Notes: generated by a model from the letters alone, not told the origin. Shown: positions 26,905-36,423, counted from the stretch's first letter. The stretch: 64,000 nt of DNA from Deefgea tanakiae (GCF_019665765.1 NZ_CP081150.1:3348001-3412000); one strand, 5' to 3'. Translations and numbers: made by a program.

Positions 26905-27720
26905 CTAGACACTGCCGAGCCTTTCGAAATACTGCTTTTCATACTCTACTGGTGATAGCCCATTATTGAAACTATGGCGGCGCTTGGGGTTGTAAAACAT
27001 CTCGATATAATTGAACACATCTCGACGTGCCTCCTCTCGATTACGGTAGGTTTGTCGTTTGATTCGTTCCCGCTTCAATAGCTGGAAGAAACTTTCCGCG
27101 ACCGCATTGTCATGGCAATTGCCACGCCGACTCATGCTCGGTTTTAAATTATGCACACGCAGTAGATCCTGCCAATCATAACTACTGAATTGGCTGCCTT
27201 GGTCCGAATGCACTAAGACCTCTTGCTTGGGCTGACGTCGCCAAACCGCCATTAATAAAGCTTTAATCGCCAACTCACGGTCCATCCGCGCGCCCATCGA
27301 CCAACCAACAACCTGTCTTGAGAACAAATCCAATACTGCGGCCAAATAAAGCCAACCTTCGTGTGTGCGAATATAGGTAATGTCAGTCACCCAAACCTGA
27401 TTAGGTGTATCGACATTGAATTGCCGAGCCAAATGGTTTGGTGCCGTTACGGTGGGCTTGCCACCATAAAAACCACGTCGACGACGATAGCCTGTTTGTG
27501 AACGAAGGCCAGCTAAGCGCATTAAGCGCGCGACGCGATGCTTGCCACATTGTTCGCCCATATCACGCAAGTCATCATTAATCTTGCGATAACCATAGAC
27601 GCAGCCGCTTTCTTGCCACGCTTCAGTGATGATGCCAGTCAAGCGCTGGTCATCAATCGTGCGCAATGATTGTGGTCGTTGCAGCCAAGCGTAGTAGCCG
27701 CTGGGATGGACTTGCATCAT
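26905..27720 (-). CDS. IS3-family transposase OrfB (DDE integrase)
   Basis: The 271 residues shown start at an internal Met; the frame is open upstream to the frameshift site at 27810-27816. The rve integrase core has the DDE residues: Asp in WVTDITYI, Asp in VHSDQGSQF and Glu in DNAVAESFFQLLKRE. An HTH-like region (GYRKINDDL) precedes it. It is normally made as an OrfAB fusion by -1 frameshifting. No interruption is seen, so the transposase may be active. Confidence 0.92.
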   Translation of the reverse strand: MMQVHPSGYYAWLQRPQSLRTIDDQRLTGIITEAWQESGCVYGYRKINDDLRDMGEQCGKHRVARLMRLAGLRSQTGYRRRRGFYGGKPTVTAPNHLARQFNVDTPNQVWVTDITYIRTHEGWLYLAAVLDLFSRQVVGWSMGARMDRELAIKALLMAVWRRQPKQEVLVHSDQGSQFSSYDWQDLLRVHNLKPSMSRRGNCHDNAVAESFFQLLKRERIKRQTYRNREEARRDVFNYIEMFYNPKRRHSFNNGLSPVEYEKQYFERLGSV

Positions 27721-27776
27721 CTGGCAGAGCCGTCGAACTGGATGTAGTGCTTGATGGTCACGAATGAAGGCGTACC

Positions 27777-28058
27777 TTACCCGGATAGCTTGGCAAAGTA
27801 CGCGGCGGCCTTTTTTAGGATGTCACGCTCTTCAGTTACTCGACGTAGTTCAGCTTTTAGTTGCCGAATTTCATCCTGCTGAGTAGTTGTTTGCGGTTGT
27901 TCTGGTAAAGGCGTGGCGTAGCGCTTAATCCAGCTGTAGATGCTATGCCCTGAAACCCCCAGTCGCTCAGCGACTTCTGCGACAGGATAGTTGCGTTCTG
28001 TCACTTGCTTGACGGCTTCGATTTTGAACTCTTCGGTGTAGCGATTAGATTTGCTCAT
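27777..28058 (-). CDS. IS3-family OrfA (HTH protein)
   Basis: The 93-residue protein has an HTH_8-type domain (YTEEFKIEAVKQVTER, VAERLGVSGHSIYSWIKRY) and a leucine-zipper-like helix (EIRQLKAELRRVTEERDILKKAA). Near its 3' end the message reads A AAA AAG (27816-27810), in register with CTA AAA AAG codons. A -1 slip there enters the orfB frame, which is open from that point. A GGAGG-type ribosome site precedes the ATG. Confidence 0.92.
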   Translation of the reverse strand: MSKSNRYTEEFKIEAVKQVTERNYPVAEVAERLGVSGHSIYSWIKRYATPLPEQPQTTTQQDEIRQLKAELRRVTEERDILKKAAAYFAKLSG

Positions 28059-28771
28059 AAGACCTCCTAATTACCTCATTTTGAGGCTCTTTAGGTGTCT
28101 AGGAAACCCGGGGCGATTCAAACATCAATATACCTCATGCGGCGTATCCATTTGATGCCCCAAATAAACGAACGGCGCTTCTAGACAATTTGAAGTGCTT
28201 CCCACCGCCTCTTCAGTTCAAGATCGTGAGAGAGCTTTGTGATCATCGAACGTTCTCCAACAAGCAATATGATGAGTTGAAATCGCTAAAAGTAAAACTG
28301 GTCTCCCAATTTGCACATCTAGCACCAAAAGACGAATTTTCTAAACTTAATGAGTCGCTTACCGAAGAAACTCGTCACTGGCTCGACAGTTTTCCTAATG
28401 CACTAGAGTTGTACTTGCAGGCAATTCATAAATACAAACATGGAATTTTTAGCAGAAACCTGCTTGATGATCTCCGACTCAGCTTGGAGCTATTGCTAAA
28501 GAACGTTTTTAAGAACGAAAAATCGCTTGAAAATCAGCTGGGCCATGTTGGCAGTTTCGTTAGTGAAGCAGGTGGTTCAAAAGAGTTTTCAAACATGTTC
28601 TCGAAGCTAATCGACTACTACGCGAAATATCAAAATACATATATCAAGCACGACGATGCTGTGGTGGAAGAAGAAATTGAGTTTGTGTTTGAAATTTCAT
28701 CTTCTTTCATGCGTCATATAATTCGACTTCATGCCAAATCGCCCAGCTTTTAACATGGAGCTTAGCTAAGC

Positions 28772-28815
28772 ACCGTAGGTTGGACTAAGTTTGCGCAGCC
28801 CAACGTTTACCGCGA
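28772..28815. repeat. Short palindromic intergenic repeat
   Basis: GTTGGACT and AGCCCAAC form near-perfect arms around TAAGTTTGCGC. Similar GTAGGTTGG...CCCAAC palindromes are scattered in many beta- and gammaproteobacterial genomes. Confidence 0.55.
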
Positions 28816-28894
28816 CAAAACAACCGCCCGATTCATTCTGGTGGTTTTGTTTTTTATGCGGCTGCGCCGAGTGGTTTTTGGGCGCGGGCTGCGT

Positions 28895-29060
28895 GCGGCA
28901 GGTTCATTTCTTTTGCTTCTCCAAAAGAAACGAACCAAAGAAAACGAGCCCCGGGCGCGCATCGGTCCCCGATGCCCTCGCGTGGCGTGAGCCAAACGAT
29001 GAGTCCGTTTGTCTCCCTTCGTGCTTCGGTGCGCTTAAACGGGATTTTAAAACCATGAAT
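28895..29060. repeat. Dispersed intergenic repeat, copy 2
   Basis: This copy has the same block order as at 31-190: a hairpin TTTCTTTTG/CAAAAGAAA, then CCGGGCGCGCATCGGTCCCC, GCCAAACGATGA and CGGTGCGCTTAAACGGG. An open frame passes through but is not believed to be a gene. Confidence 0.6.
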
Positions 29061-29122
29061 CCACCATTGGCGTGCTTGGTATCGTGCTGGTGATTGGGCA
29101 ATCAGGGCTGAATTTTGTATTT

Positions 29123-29207
29123 GTCGTCATACCGGCGAATGCTGGTATCCAGAGCATCGTTTTGGTTGGTATTGCCGCTGGATTCCGGCCTACGCCGGAA
29201 TGACGAG
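29123..29207. repeat. REP-like inverted pair
   Basis: Two 30-bp arms, one around CGTCATACCGGCG and the other its complement ending CGGAATGACGAG, flank about 25 bases. They resemble the GTCATTCCGGCG... REP-type repeats common in proteobacteria. Confidence 0.6.
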
Positions 29208-29296
29208 TCTAAGGTGGTATCGATGTATTTAATTGCAGCCATTGATTAACAATGTCTAGAAGGCAATACATCTAATTAATTTCAAACCTCGTTGAG

Positions 29297-29560
29297 TTAC
29301 GCGAGATCCCTTGTGTCGCGCCGAGCGAGGAACAAGCGGGGCGGGGTTTTTGTGGTCAATGTTTGAGGCCGCAGGCCGAGTTTTGACCGCAACCGCCTCG
29401 ATTGTGCGTAGCGAGGGCATCCGGCGTAGCCGGACGCAGATACTAGGGTCGCCTTCTTTTGCTTACTTTTCTTGGCGAAGCAAGAAAAGTGAGTGCAGCG
29501 GGTCACACCCGCCAATCCAGTGCGATAAAATCGCTACCGAATGAATCATCAAGCAAGGGG
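29297..29560. repeat. Dispersed repeat with hairpins
   Basis: This GC-rich block contains CATCCGGCG-TAG-CCGGACG and the hairpin ACTTTTCTTG-GCGAAG-CAAGAAAAGT. The latter is of the same type as the hairpins in the repeats at 31-190 and 28895-29060. A G9 run lies just after it (about 29558). No gene is supported between 28754 and 29654. Confidence 0.5.
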
Positions 29561-29654
29561 GGGGCGGATAACGCCTACGGCTCATCCATACACCCCCCCA
29601 AACTTCGCAACCTAAATCAATTTCCTTTACCTACACTTGCTGCTTGGAGGAGGT

Positions 29655-30521
29655 ATGAGCAAAGCCAGTACGATGCAAGACTACACGCGGCGCTTGATGC
29701 GCGTGGTGCAAACCTTGTGGCAAGACCCGCTGCGGGTGTATACGACCGAACAATTGGCGGAGGTCGCGCACTTTTCTCCCTTTCATTTTCACCGTATTTA
29801 TCGGGAAATGATGGGTGAAACGGTGAAGGCGACGCAACAGCGTTTGCGTTTGCATTTTGCCTCGCGTGATTTAGTTGAGGCGGGCGAGCTACCTTTATCG
29901 CGCGTTGCCCAGCGTGCTGGGTATCAAAGTAGTGCGGCTTTTGTACGCTCATTTGCCGCTGCGTATGGTGTCACCCCTGGTGTGTATCGTCGTCAGCGTT
30001 TGCAGCTAAGCCTCCAATTTAAACTCACTCCGGAGATCGATATGTATAGCGTTGAAATTCGTTCGATTAGCGCCCCTATCCATTTGGCGGCGCGGCGACA
30101 TCTAGGTCCGTATTTGAATATTGGTGAAGCATTTAGTCTGCTGGAATTGGCTTTGCCAACGCTACCTGCTTTGCCTGATGCGCGCTGGTTTGGTCTTTAT
30201 CACGATGATCCATATGATGTGCGGCAAGGTGTTGTGGGGGCTGAATTACGTTCAGATGCGTGTGTGGAAATTACGGAGCAGGGCGCCTTGCCAGCTGATT
30301 TACAAAAAGTGCAAATCACGGCAGGTCGTTATGCGGTCATTGAGCATCGTGGTGCTTATAGCGAGTTAGAGCAGGCTTATAAATGGCTGATTGGAGTTTG
30401 GTTGCCACAAAGCGGTGAAATGCCGCTCCCTGTGCCGGGGATTGAGTTATATCTCAATGATCCGTGTAATACCGAGCCGAAAGATTTGCGAACAGAAGTG
30501 TGGCTGGCGCTGGCCGATTAA
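29655..30521 (+). CDS. AraC-family regulator with GyrI-like effector domain
   Basis: The 288-residue protein has two helix-turn-helix units in the N-terminal 100 residues (TTEQLAEVAHFSPFHFHRIYREMMGE; LSRVAQRAGYQSSAAFVRSFAAAYGVTP). A C-terminal GyrI-like small-molecule domain follows (about 130-288, VEIRSISAPIHLAARRHLGPY, YAVIEHRGAYSEL). This resembles SoxS/Rob-like regulators such as YdeE-type proteins. GGAGGAGG lies before the ATG at 29655. The alpha/beta hydrolase gene 35 bases downstream may be its target or partner. Confidence 0.88.
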   Translation: MSKASTMQDYTRRLMRVVQTLWQDPLRVYTTEQLAEVAHFSPFHFHRIYREMMGETVKATQQRLRLHFASRDLVEAGELPLSRVAQRAGYQSSAAFVRSFAAAYGVTPGVYRRQRLQLSLQFKLTPEIDMYSVEIRSISAPIHLAARRHLGPYLNIGEAFSLLELALPTLPALPDARWFGLYHDDPYDVRQGVVGAELRSDACVEITEQGALPADLQKVQITAGRYAVIEHRGAYSELEQAYKWLIGVWLPQSGEMPLPVPGIELYLNDPCNTEPKDLRTEVWLALAD

Positions 30522-30555
30522 GTTTTGTTTTGCTAAATATTTTGAGCGAGATCAG

Positions 30556-31581
30556 ATGACTTATAAAGCGGGTAGCCAAACATTATTTTTTCAAGATGCC
30601 AGTAGACCCCACTGGGCAGGCCTAGGGGCTCGACCGATGTCGCTGGATGTGTGGTATCCGGCAATCGATAGCGCAGTTGAGCAAACCCATTATTTTGGTG
30701 GTGAAGAAGGTTTGTTTCAGATTGAAGGCATCGCCAAAGATGCGCCATTGTTGGCTGGCAAATGGCCGCTGATTGTGCTCTCACACGGCACTGGCGGTTC
30801 GGGCTTGCAAATGGGCTGGCTAGGACGGCATTTGGCTTCGCAAGGCTTTGTCGCGGCTGCTATTTCGCATCATGGCAATACTTGTATGGAGCCTTATCTG
30901 CCGCAGGGTTTTTTATTGTGGTGGGAGCGAGCGACAGACTTGAGTCGTGTTATTGATTTTATGCTTGATCATGTTGAGTTTGGCGAAGTGATTGCCGCTG
31001 AAAAAATCGCGGCTGCGGGCTTTTCATTGGGCGGGTACACCGCGTTGGCGGTGGCGGGCGGAATTTGTAATTTATCGGAATTGTATCGTTTTTGCAGTAG
31101 CGATGAGCGCGATGCTTCGTGTGATGCTCCGCCAGAGTTTTCAAGCTTACTGGCGATGCGAGAACAATTAATCGCCAGTGATCCCGAATTTAATCTGGAG
31201 TTGGAGCGACATGCTTTGTCGTATAAGGACCCACGGGTTCGCGCTGTCTTGTTGCTAAATACTGCTTTAGGTCACGTGTTTACTTCGGATGGTGTCGCCC
31301 AGATTGATATTCCGTTGCATATCGTTGTCGCGGCGGGCGATCAAATTGCACCTGCAAAAAGCAATGGTATGTATCTGGCGCAGCTGATTCCAGCGGCCAA
31401 GTTAACCGTGCTGGATGAGGCGGTCAATCATTATGTATATCTGTGCGAAGCGACGCCTGCGGGGAAGCAATACTTGCCCGAATTGTGTTGTGATGATGCG
31501 ATGGTGGAGCGGCGTTTAATCCATCAACAAACGGCTGAGTTGGCAGTGAGTTTCTTTCAATCTTCGGGTATTTGTGTGTAG
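30556..31581 (+). CDS. Alpha/beta hydrolase (dienelactone hydrolase-like)
   Basis: The 341-residue protein has LIVLSHGTGGSG (oxyanion region, about 76-87), the nucleophile elbow AAGFSLGGYTAL (Ser near 158), a DQIAP segment with a candidate Asp and an NHYVYL His near the end. It resembles COG4188 hydrolases related to dienelactone hydrolase and PAF acetylhydrolase. No signal peptide is seen. Its position after the AraC/GyrI regulator suggests regulation by it. The substrate is unknown. Confidence 0.8.
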   Translation: MTYKAGSQTLFFQDASRPHWAGLGARPMSLDVWYPAIDSAVEQTHYFGGEEGLFQIEGIAKDAPLLAGKWPLIVLSHGTGGSGLQMGWLGRHLASQGFVAAAISHHGNTCMEPYLPQGFLLWWERATDLSRVIDFMLDHVEFGEVIAAEKIAAAGFSLGGYTALAVAGGICNLSELYRFCSSDERDASCDAPPEFSSLLAMREQLIASDPEFNLELERHALSYKDPRVRAVLLLNTALGHVFTSDGVAQIDIPLHIVVAAGDQIAPAKSNGMYLAQLIPAAKLTVLDEAVNHYVYLCEATPAGKQYLPELCCDDAMVERRLIHQQTAELAVSFFQSSGICV

Positions 31582-31631
31582 CGATTGTTCATGAAGGACT
31601 GCGGTTGAATACAGCATGGATTTGTGAGGTC

Positions 31632-31663
31632 AAAAAACGCAGCTCATTTCGAGCTGCGTTTTC
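31632..31663. terminator. Bidirectional terminator
   Basis: AACGCAGCTC-ATTTC-GAGCTGCGTT has T/A runs on both sides. It lies between the hydrolase gene and the convergent dynamin gene. Confidence 0.85.
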
Positions 31664-31681
31664 GTTTCGGACTACAAAAGC

Positions 31682-33685
31682 TTATGCGGCTTTCGCGGCG
31701 AAATCCTGCATTTCTGCATGCAGTGCGCCGTAGACTTGGCGCAATTTGCCGTTCAGTTCGGCGATTTGGTCGGTGAGCTGACGGTTCATTTCATCCAATT
31801 CTTGGATACGATCTTCCAAGGTATTAGTCGCGTTATGAATGCGTTTAATGCTTTCAAGGCGGCGGCGCAATTGCAATTGATGTTCGCGCACTTGCGTTTC
31901 CATCGGCGCCATCACGGCTTTGAGCCAGTTTTCCACATCGCGGTTGGCGACTTCAAACACATACACCACACGGCTGGCGACGGTTTCGAAGAATTTGCGC
32001 GTCAAGCGGCCTTGGCTGGTGGTGAGCAAGTTGCCAACGGTGTTGAAATGCTCGCGGAATGATTTTTCCAGTCGCGCGAGTTCTTTGTGGTATTTCAGTG
32101 TTGAAAACGGCGGTGGCGTCACTTGGCCTAGACCGTGCTCTTCGCTGAATTTCTTGTACATCGCCGCCATCATCGCTTGAATTTCGGCCACTTGTTCGGC
32201 CGATTTGGCAATCGAGCCATTCACGTCGATGAAGAATTTATCCATCGTCGAACGTAAACCACCTTCGCCGAACGAGAATAGGCTGCGATCCATTTGGTCG
32301 CGGATGCGTTCGATTTCGGCTTTGAGCGCGTCTTTACCGAGCAAAGAAAATAGTTTGTTAGTCTGCTGGGTAAACACGGAGCGCAACGCTTGGAAACGAA
32401 CTAAGCCTTGTTCAAAGTGCTTTTTGTCTTCTTGCACTTTGGCCATCATTTGCGCGATGACGTCTTGGTTCTTGCCGCGCAGGCCAGTGAGTTCAGTGAG
32501 CTGTTCTTTCACACCGTCTTGGCGCGCTTGCAAAATCGAACGAATTGACGATACAACGTCTTCGACTTCGGATTGCGTTGCATCGCGGACGATGTCTTGT
32601 TTGCCCGGCAGCAAATCATCCGATAGCGCGCGTTCAAGTGACAAGAGGCACGATTTGGTTAGTAATGCGTCGTCATTTTGTACTTTGGCGAGCAAGGCTT
32701 TTTGTGCCGAAACCGGATAAATTTGCGTGCTTGGCATCGCCAAAAGATCGGCGGTGGTTTTGACTTGCTTGGCGATCTCAGCTTCGATTTCAGCGCTGCT
32801 GCGTAAGTCGTCCCAAAGACCGTCAATTTTATTGAGTACGACCAAACGGCCACGTTTGCCGCTTTGGTTGCGCACAATGTGATTGCGCCAAACTTCGATG
32901 TCTGATTTGGTGACGCCGGTGTCGGCCGCCAAAATAAACAAAATCGCATGCGCGTTCGGTAGCAGATTGAGCGTCAATTCGGGCTCGGTACCAATCGCGT
33001 TCAAACCTGGCGTGTCTAGAATGACCAAGCCTTGTTCGAGCAGCGGGTGTGGGAAATTGATAATCGCATGACGCCAGCACGGAATTTCGACTTCGCCATT
33101 TTTATCGAGTGCAACAACTTGATCCGGGTCGCTTTCGTCGTAGAGGCCAAATTTCTTGGCCGTATCAGCGTTCACGCGCTGGGTGCGGCCGATTTCTTTG
33201 AAGGCCTCTTGCATTGAATCGGCGTCGTCGATATTCAATGGAATATTGTGCCATTCATCATGGTAATTACGGTATTCAACGGTGGTGACATTGTCGCCAC
33301 GCGTTTCAATCGGCAGCAATTGCAGGCAAGGTGCGCGCGAACCGTCGTGTAATAGCTCGGTTGGGCACATCGTCGTGCGGCCGGCGCTCGATGGCAGAAT
33401 GCGTTTGCCGTAATGCGCGAAGAAAATCGCGTTAATGAGTTCTGATTTGCCGCGCGAAAACTCGGCGACAAAGGCGATATTGAGTTTATCTTCTTTGAGG
33501 CGATCAACCAGACCTTGAATCCGCAAGGTGGTTTGCGAGTCGTTCAAGTCTTGCTCAGACAGCCAGCGCGAAAGCTGGGCAATCGATTGTGTTAATGAGC
33601 CGCGCCATGCGCTGTAGGCCTGAAAATCCGCGACCAAATGGTCATTGGCGGCGACTTCTTCTTGTTTTAGGAAATCTGTACTCAT
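31682..33685 (-). CDS. Bacterial dynamin-family GTPase
   Basis: The 667-residue protein has a P-loop EFSRGKSELINA (about 75-86), G2 at GRTTMCPTEL, G3 in LDTPGLNAIG and G4 in VLNKIDGLWDD. Long helical regions rich in Gln and Lys follow (about 390-667), suiting a stalk and coiled coil. This matches bacterial dynamin-like proteins involved in membrane remodelling. No transmembrane helix is obvious. It is not paired with a second dynamin here. Its own promoter lies in the gap to mutM. Confidence 0.87.
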   Translation of the reverse strand: MSTDFLKQEEVAANDHLVADFQAYSAWRGSLTQSIAQLSRWLSEQDLNDSQTTLRIQGLVDRLKEDKLNIAFVAEFSRGKSELINAIFFAHYGKRILPSSAGRTTMCPTELLHDGSRAPCLQLLPIETRGDNVTTVEYRNYHDEWHNIPLNIDDADSMQEAFKEIGRTQRVNADTAKKFGLYDESDPDQVVALDKNGEVEIPCWRHAIINFPHPLLEQGLVILDTPGLNAIGTEPELTLNLLPNAHAILFILAADTGVTKSDIEVWRNHIVRNQSGKRGRLVVLNKIDGLWDDLRSSAEIEAEIAKQVKTTADLLAMPSTQIYPVSAQKALLAKVQNDDALLTKSCLLSLERALSDDLLPGKQDIVRDATQSEVEDVVSSIRSILQARQDGVKEQLTELTGLRGKNQDVIAQMMAKVQEDKKHFEQGLVRFQALRSVFTQQTNKLFSLLGKDALKAEIERIRDQMDRSLFSFGEGGLRSTMDKFFIDVNGSIAKSAEQVAEIQAMMAAMYKKFSEEHGLGQVTPPPFSTLKYHKELARLEKSFREHFNTVGNLLTTSQGRLTRKFFETVASRVVYVFEVANRDVENWLKAVMAPMETQVREHQLQLRRRLESIKRIHNATNTLEDRIQELDEMNRQLTDQIAELNGKLRQVYGALHAEMQDFAAKAA

Positions 33686-33768
33686 TCATACCCCTCGCGC
33701 TGCAGCGCTACGCAGATGTCATCTGCATCAATATTAGTGTTGCTTTATGCCGCTTGCCATATTTATTG

Positions 33769-34584
33769 TCAATGCTGGCATTGCGTACAAAAGAATGTCG
33801 CTCGCTGACCTTGTCGAATTGTCTTTATTGTTGTACCGCATAGCCGGCAAGGCTGTTCGGCTCGACCATACACATAGCTATTGATCATAAAATAGCCTTC
33901 GCGCCCATCACTATCAACATAATCCTTCAAAGTGCTGCCGCCTGCAGCAATCGCTTCATGGAGTGTTTCTTTTATGGCAGTAACCAACAGTGTGACTTCA
34001 GACAGACTGAGGCTGTTGCCGCTGCGCGTTGGCGCAATGCAGGCGCGAAACAGGGATTCGGAGGCGTAAATATTGCCGACCCCGACCACCATCGCGTTAT
34101 CCATAATGAGCTGTTTGATCGCAGTTTTACGGGCGCTGAGTTTGGTGAATAAATAGGGGGCATCAAAGTCACTAGATAAAGGCTCAGGCCCCAGTGCTTT
34201 TAAGAGTGGGTGTTCTTTAGTTGGGGTATTGCACCACAGCCAAGATCCAAAGCGACGTGGGTCGTGATACCTAAGCCTTTTGCCGTTATTGAGAATTAAA
34301 TCGATATGGTCATGTTTTTCTGCAGGGAAGGCTTCAGTTAAAACGCGCAAGCTGCCCGACATGCCCAAGTGAATAATCAGTGTGCCGTGCTCAAATCCCA
34401 GTAGCAAATATTTGGCGCGGCGAGCTATGCTGTATATTGTTTTTCCACGAAGTAATTCAGGTAAATCGCTTGGTACTGGCCAGCGCAAGCGGCCGTTGCG
34501 AATAATCAACTCGCTCACTGTGGTATTCAGTAGGTGATCGTGAATGCCGCGGCGGGTCGTTTCTACTTCGGGTAATTCGGGCAT
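33769..34584 (-). CDS. mutM: Formamidopyrimidine-DNA glycosylase
   Basis: The 271-residue enzyme starts MPELPEVET, with the catalytic Pro2 and Glu3 after Met removal. It has [20 protein letters not shown], the HhH region [13 protein letters not shown], and a C-terminal zinc finger C-x2-C...C-x2-C (CRLCG...CTQCQH). It removes 8-oxoguanine from DNA. All motifs are intact and the length is normal. It is divergent from the TPR lipoprotein gene. Confidence 0.95.
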   Translation of the reverse strand: MPELPEVETTRRGIHDHLLNTTVSELIIRNGRLRWPVPSDLPELLRGKTIYSIARRAKYLLLGFEHGTLIIHLGMSGSLRVLTEAFPAEKHDHIDLILNNGKRLRYHDPRRFGSWLWCNTPTKEHPLLKALGPEPLSSDFDAPYLFTKLSARKTAIKQLIMDNAMVVGVGNIYASESLFRACIAPTRSGNSLSLSEVTLLVTAIKETLHEAIAAGGSTLKDYVDSDGREGYFMINSYVYGRAEQPCRLCGTTIKTIRQGQRATFFCTQCQH

Positions 34585-34668
34585 AAGGTGTCTCGCAGCT
34601 TGCTAGTTGGACTTTCGCCCCAAGTTTACCTAATATCGCGTCTTAACTTTCAAATTTTGGAATCCTCT

Positions 34669-36423
34669 ATGTCACTGCACATGCACTCATTGCTGGCCGT
34701 ATTTATTGCGGGATTGACAGGCTGTGCCGCATTAGCGCCTGTGGCGCCGGTCACTGCAGCATCTGCTGTCGCTGAAGCCGCGACTGAGGGTTCTGAGGTC
34801 AACAAGGTCAATGGCTATAACCCTGACATGCTGCCTAAAGTGGAGCTCAGCGATGAGTTGTTGATGCGCTTTTTGGTGGGCGATGTGGCTGCGCAGCGCG
34901 GTAATCCTGCTTTGGGCGCGCAAGCGTGGCTCGATATTGCAAATCGTACTCAAGACCCTCGTGCGGCGCAGCGCGCAACGCAGCTGGCCTTAACAGCAGG
35001 GCAGTTGGCCTTGGCGCAAGATGCTGCTCTATTGTGGGTGGCGGGTGCGCCTTATTCGATACAGGCGCGACAAATCTTGGTCGGTTTGTTGATTCGCAGT
35101 AAACGTTTGGATCAAGTTGAGCCTCATTTGCGGGTCATGCTCAATGCCAAGCCAGCGGAAATGGCCCCGTTTTTTATGCAAATGCATCAACTCTGGGATA
35201 AAGATGCAGACCGTGCTGCGGTGATTTCGGTGACTGAACAGTTAACCGAGCCTCATCTGAATATGCCAGAGGCTCACTTTGCACGTGCTGTCGCCTTTAG
35301 CAATGCCAGTCAAGATGCATTGGCCTTGCAGGAATTGGATGCCGCTTTAAAACTACGCCCATCTTGGGAGCCCGCGGTGCTCTATAAAGTGCAGCTGCTA
35401 GGTAGCAAGGATAGCGTTGCAGTTAAGCGCTTATTGCAAGATGCAGCCAAGGCCAATCCAAAGTCTTCGGCGATTTCCATCGCGCAAGCGCGAGGTTTTG
35501 CCGAGAATCAAAACTATGAACTGGCTCAGCAGCAGTATGAAGCGGCACTTTCCCAAGATCCTCGTCAGCTTGAAGCTTTGGTGGGGGCTGGTTTAGTCGC
35601 GCTGGAGCTACGAGATTTAGATAAAGCGCAGAGTTACTTGGAGCGCGCAGTCACCGTCAGCCCTAAAAGCGTGGCGCAGCTGGGGGTTTACTTAGGGCAA
35701 ATTGCTGAGCAGCAGCACCGGGATAAAGAGGCTATTAAATGGTATTTGCAAGTCGGTGAAGAGCAGTCGGCGCGAGTAAAAAATCGTTTACCTCGCTTGT
35801 ACGCCAAGACGGGTCAGCAAGCTGAGGCTGATGTGGCATTGGCCGCCTTACCTGTTGTGACCGTTGATCAGCAAATCAGCAAGGCACAGATTGAGGCTCA
35901 AGTTTGGCGAGAAAGAAAAGACCTAGCGCGTGCGCGTGACACCATCACCGCCGCGATCACGCAGCACCCAAAGCAAGCAGAGCTTTACTATGATCGGTCT
36001 TTGTATTTAGACATGCTGGGCGATATCGCTGGTGCCGAGGCGGATTTGTTGCGTTACTTGGCGCTGAATCCCGATCATGTACAAGGCCTGAATGCGCTTG
36101 GGTATATCCTTGCAAACAGGACGGATAGATTGGCTGAGGCTGATACCTATCTCACTAAGGCAATCACCAAAGATCCTAACAATCCTGTGATTCTCGATAG
36201 CTTGGGCTGGCTGCGTTTAAAACAAGGTAAATTGAAAGAGGCTTTAGCCTTGCTCGAGCGCGCTTATGCCGATTTACCCGATCCAGAAGTCGCCGCACAT
36301 TATGCAGAAGCCTTGTGGCTGACGGGAGATAAAAGCAAAGCCATTGAAGTGTTGGATGCCGCTTCCTTATTGGATGCCGATGATGAGGCTTTGCTCGCAA
36401 CCCGTAAAAAATTGGGCATGTAA
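34669..36423 (+). CDS. TPR-repeat outer-membrane lipoprotein
   Basis: The 584-residue protein starts with a lipoprotein signal (lipobox LTGC, Cys16). The remainder is helical with many 34-residue TPR units: AAQRGNPALGAQAWLDIAN, AEADTYLTKAITKDPNNP and LGWLRLKQGKLKEALALLERAYADLPDP are clear. The ATG at 34669 gives the lipobox; an earlier in-frame codon is ignored. It ends one base before the TTG of lolB, so the two are coupled. In Betaproteobacteria such a protein commonly precedes lolB. Function likely in envelope assembly. Confidence 0.83.
   Translation: MSLHMHSLLAVFIAGLTGCAALAPVAPVTAASAVAEAATEGSEVNKVNGYNPDMLPKVELSDELLMRFLVGDVAAQRGNPALGAQAWLDIANRTQDPRAAQRATQLALTAGQLALAQDAALLWVAGAPYSIQARQILVGLLIRSKRLDQVEPHLRVMLNAKPAEMAPFFMQMHQLWDKDADRAAVISVTEQLTEPHLNMPEAHFARAVAFSNASQDALALQELDAALKLRPSWEPAVLYKVQLLGSKDSVAVKRLLQDAAKANPKSSAISIAQARGFAENQNYELAQQQYEAALSQDPRQLEALVGAGLVALELRDLDKAQSYLERAVTVSPKSVAQLGVYLGQIAEQQHRDKEAIKWYLQVGEEQSARVKNRLPRLYAKTGQQAEADVALAALPVVTVDQQISKAQIEAQVWRERKDLARARDTITAAITQHPKQAELYYDRSLYLDMLGDIAGAEADLLRYLALNPDHVQGLNALGYILANRTDRLAEADTYLTKAITKDPNNPVILDSLGWLRLKQGKLKEALALLERAYADLPDPEVAAHYAEALWLTGDKSKAIEVLDAASLLDADDEALLATRKKLGM

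Larger units (their letters stand above)
26887..28120 (-). mobile_element. IS3-family insertion sequence, apparently intact (1234 bp)
   Basis: Terminal inverted repeats begin TGAATCGCC at both ends and match at all but three of the first 25 bases. Both sides are flanked by AAC, a 3-bp target duplication typical of IS3. It carries orfA and orfB on the minus strand with an A6G slippage site between them. It lies inside an abortive-infection-like gene. Only one copy is in this window. Confidence 0.93.
26767..28753 (+). pseudogene. Abortive-infection-like gene disrupted by an IS3-family element
   Basis: Reading from a GTG at 26767, 40 codons run to the insertion at 26886. Skipping the element and one AAC duplicate, the frame resumes at 28124 and runs to 28753, making about 249 residues. 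The join reads NAYAVEYN then INIPHAAYPFDAPNKR, in frame without gap. The C-terminal part (FSRNLLDDLRLSLELLLKNVF, YYAKYQNTYIKHDDAV) resembles AbiJ/HEPN-type abortive-infection proteins as I remember them. If so it was an anti-phage ribonuclease. The 3' fragment has an internal ATG at 28190 and might still be translated. The family call is moderate, the disruption is strong. Confidence 0.8.

Noticed and set aside
28791-29093. Plus-strand frame of 100 codons after the disrupted gene
   Set aside because: It overlaps the second copy of the dispersed repeat.
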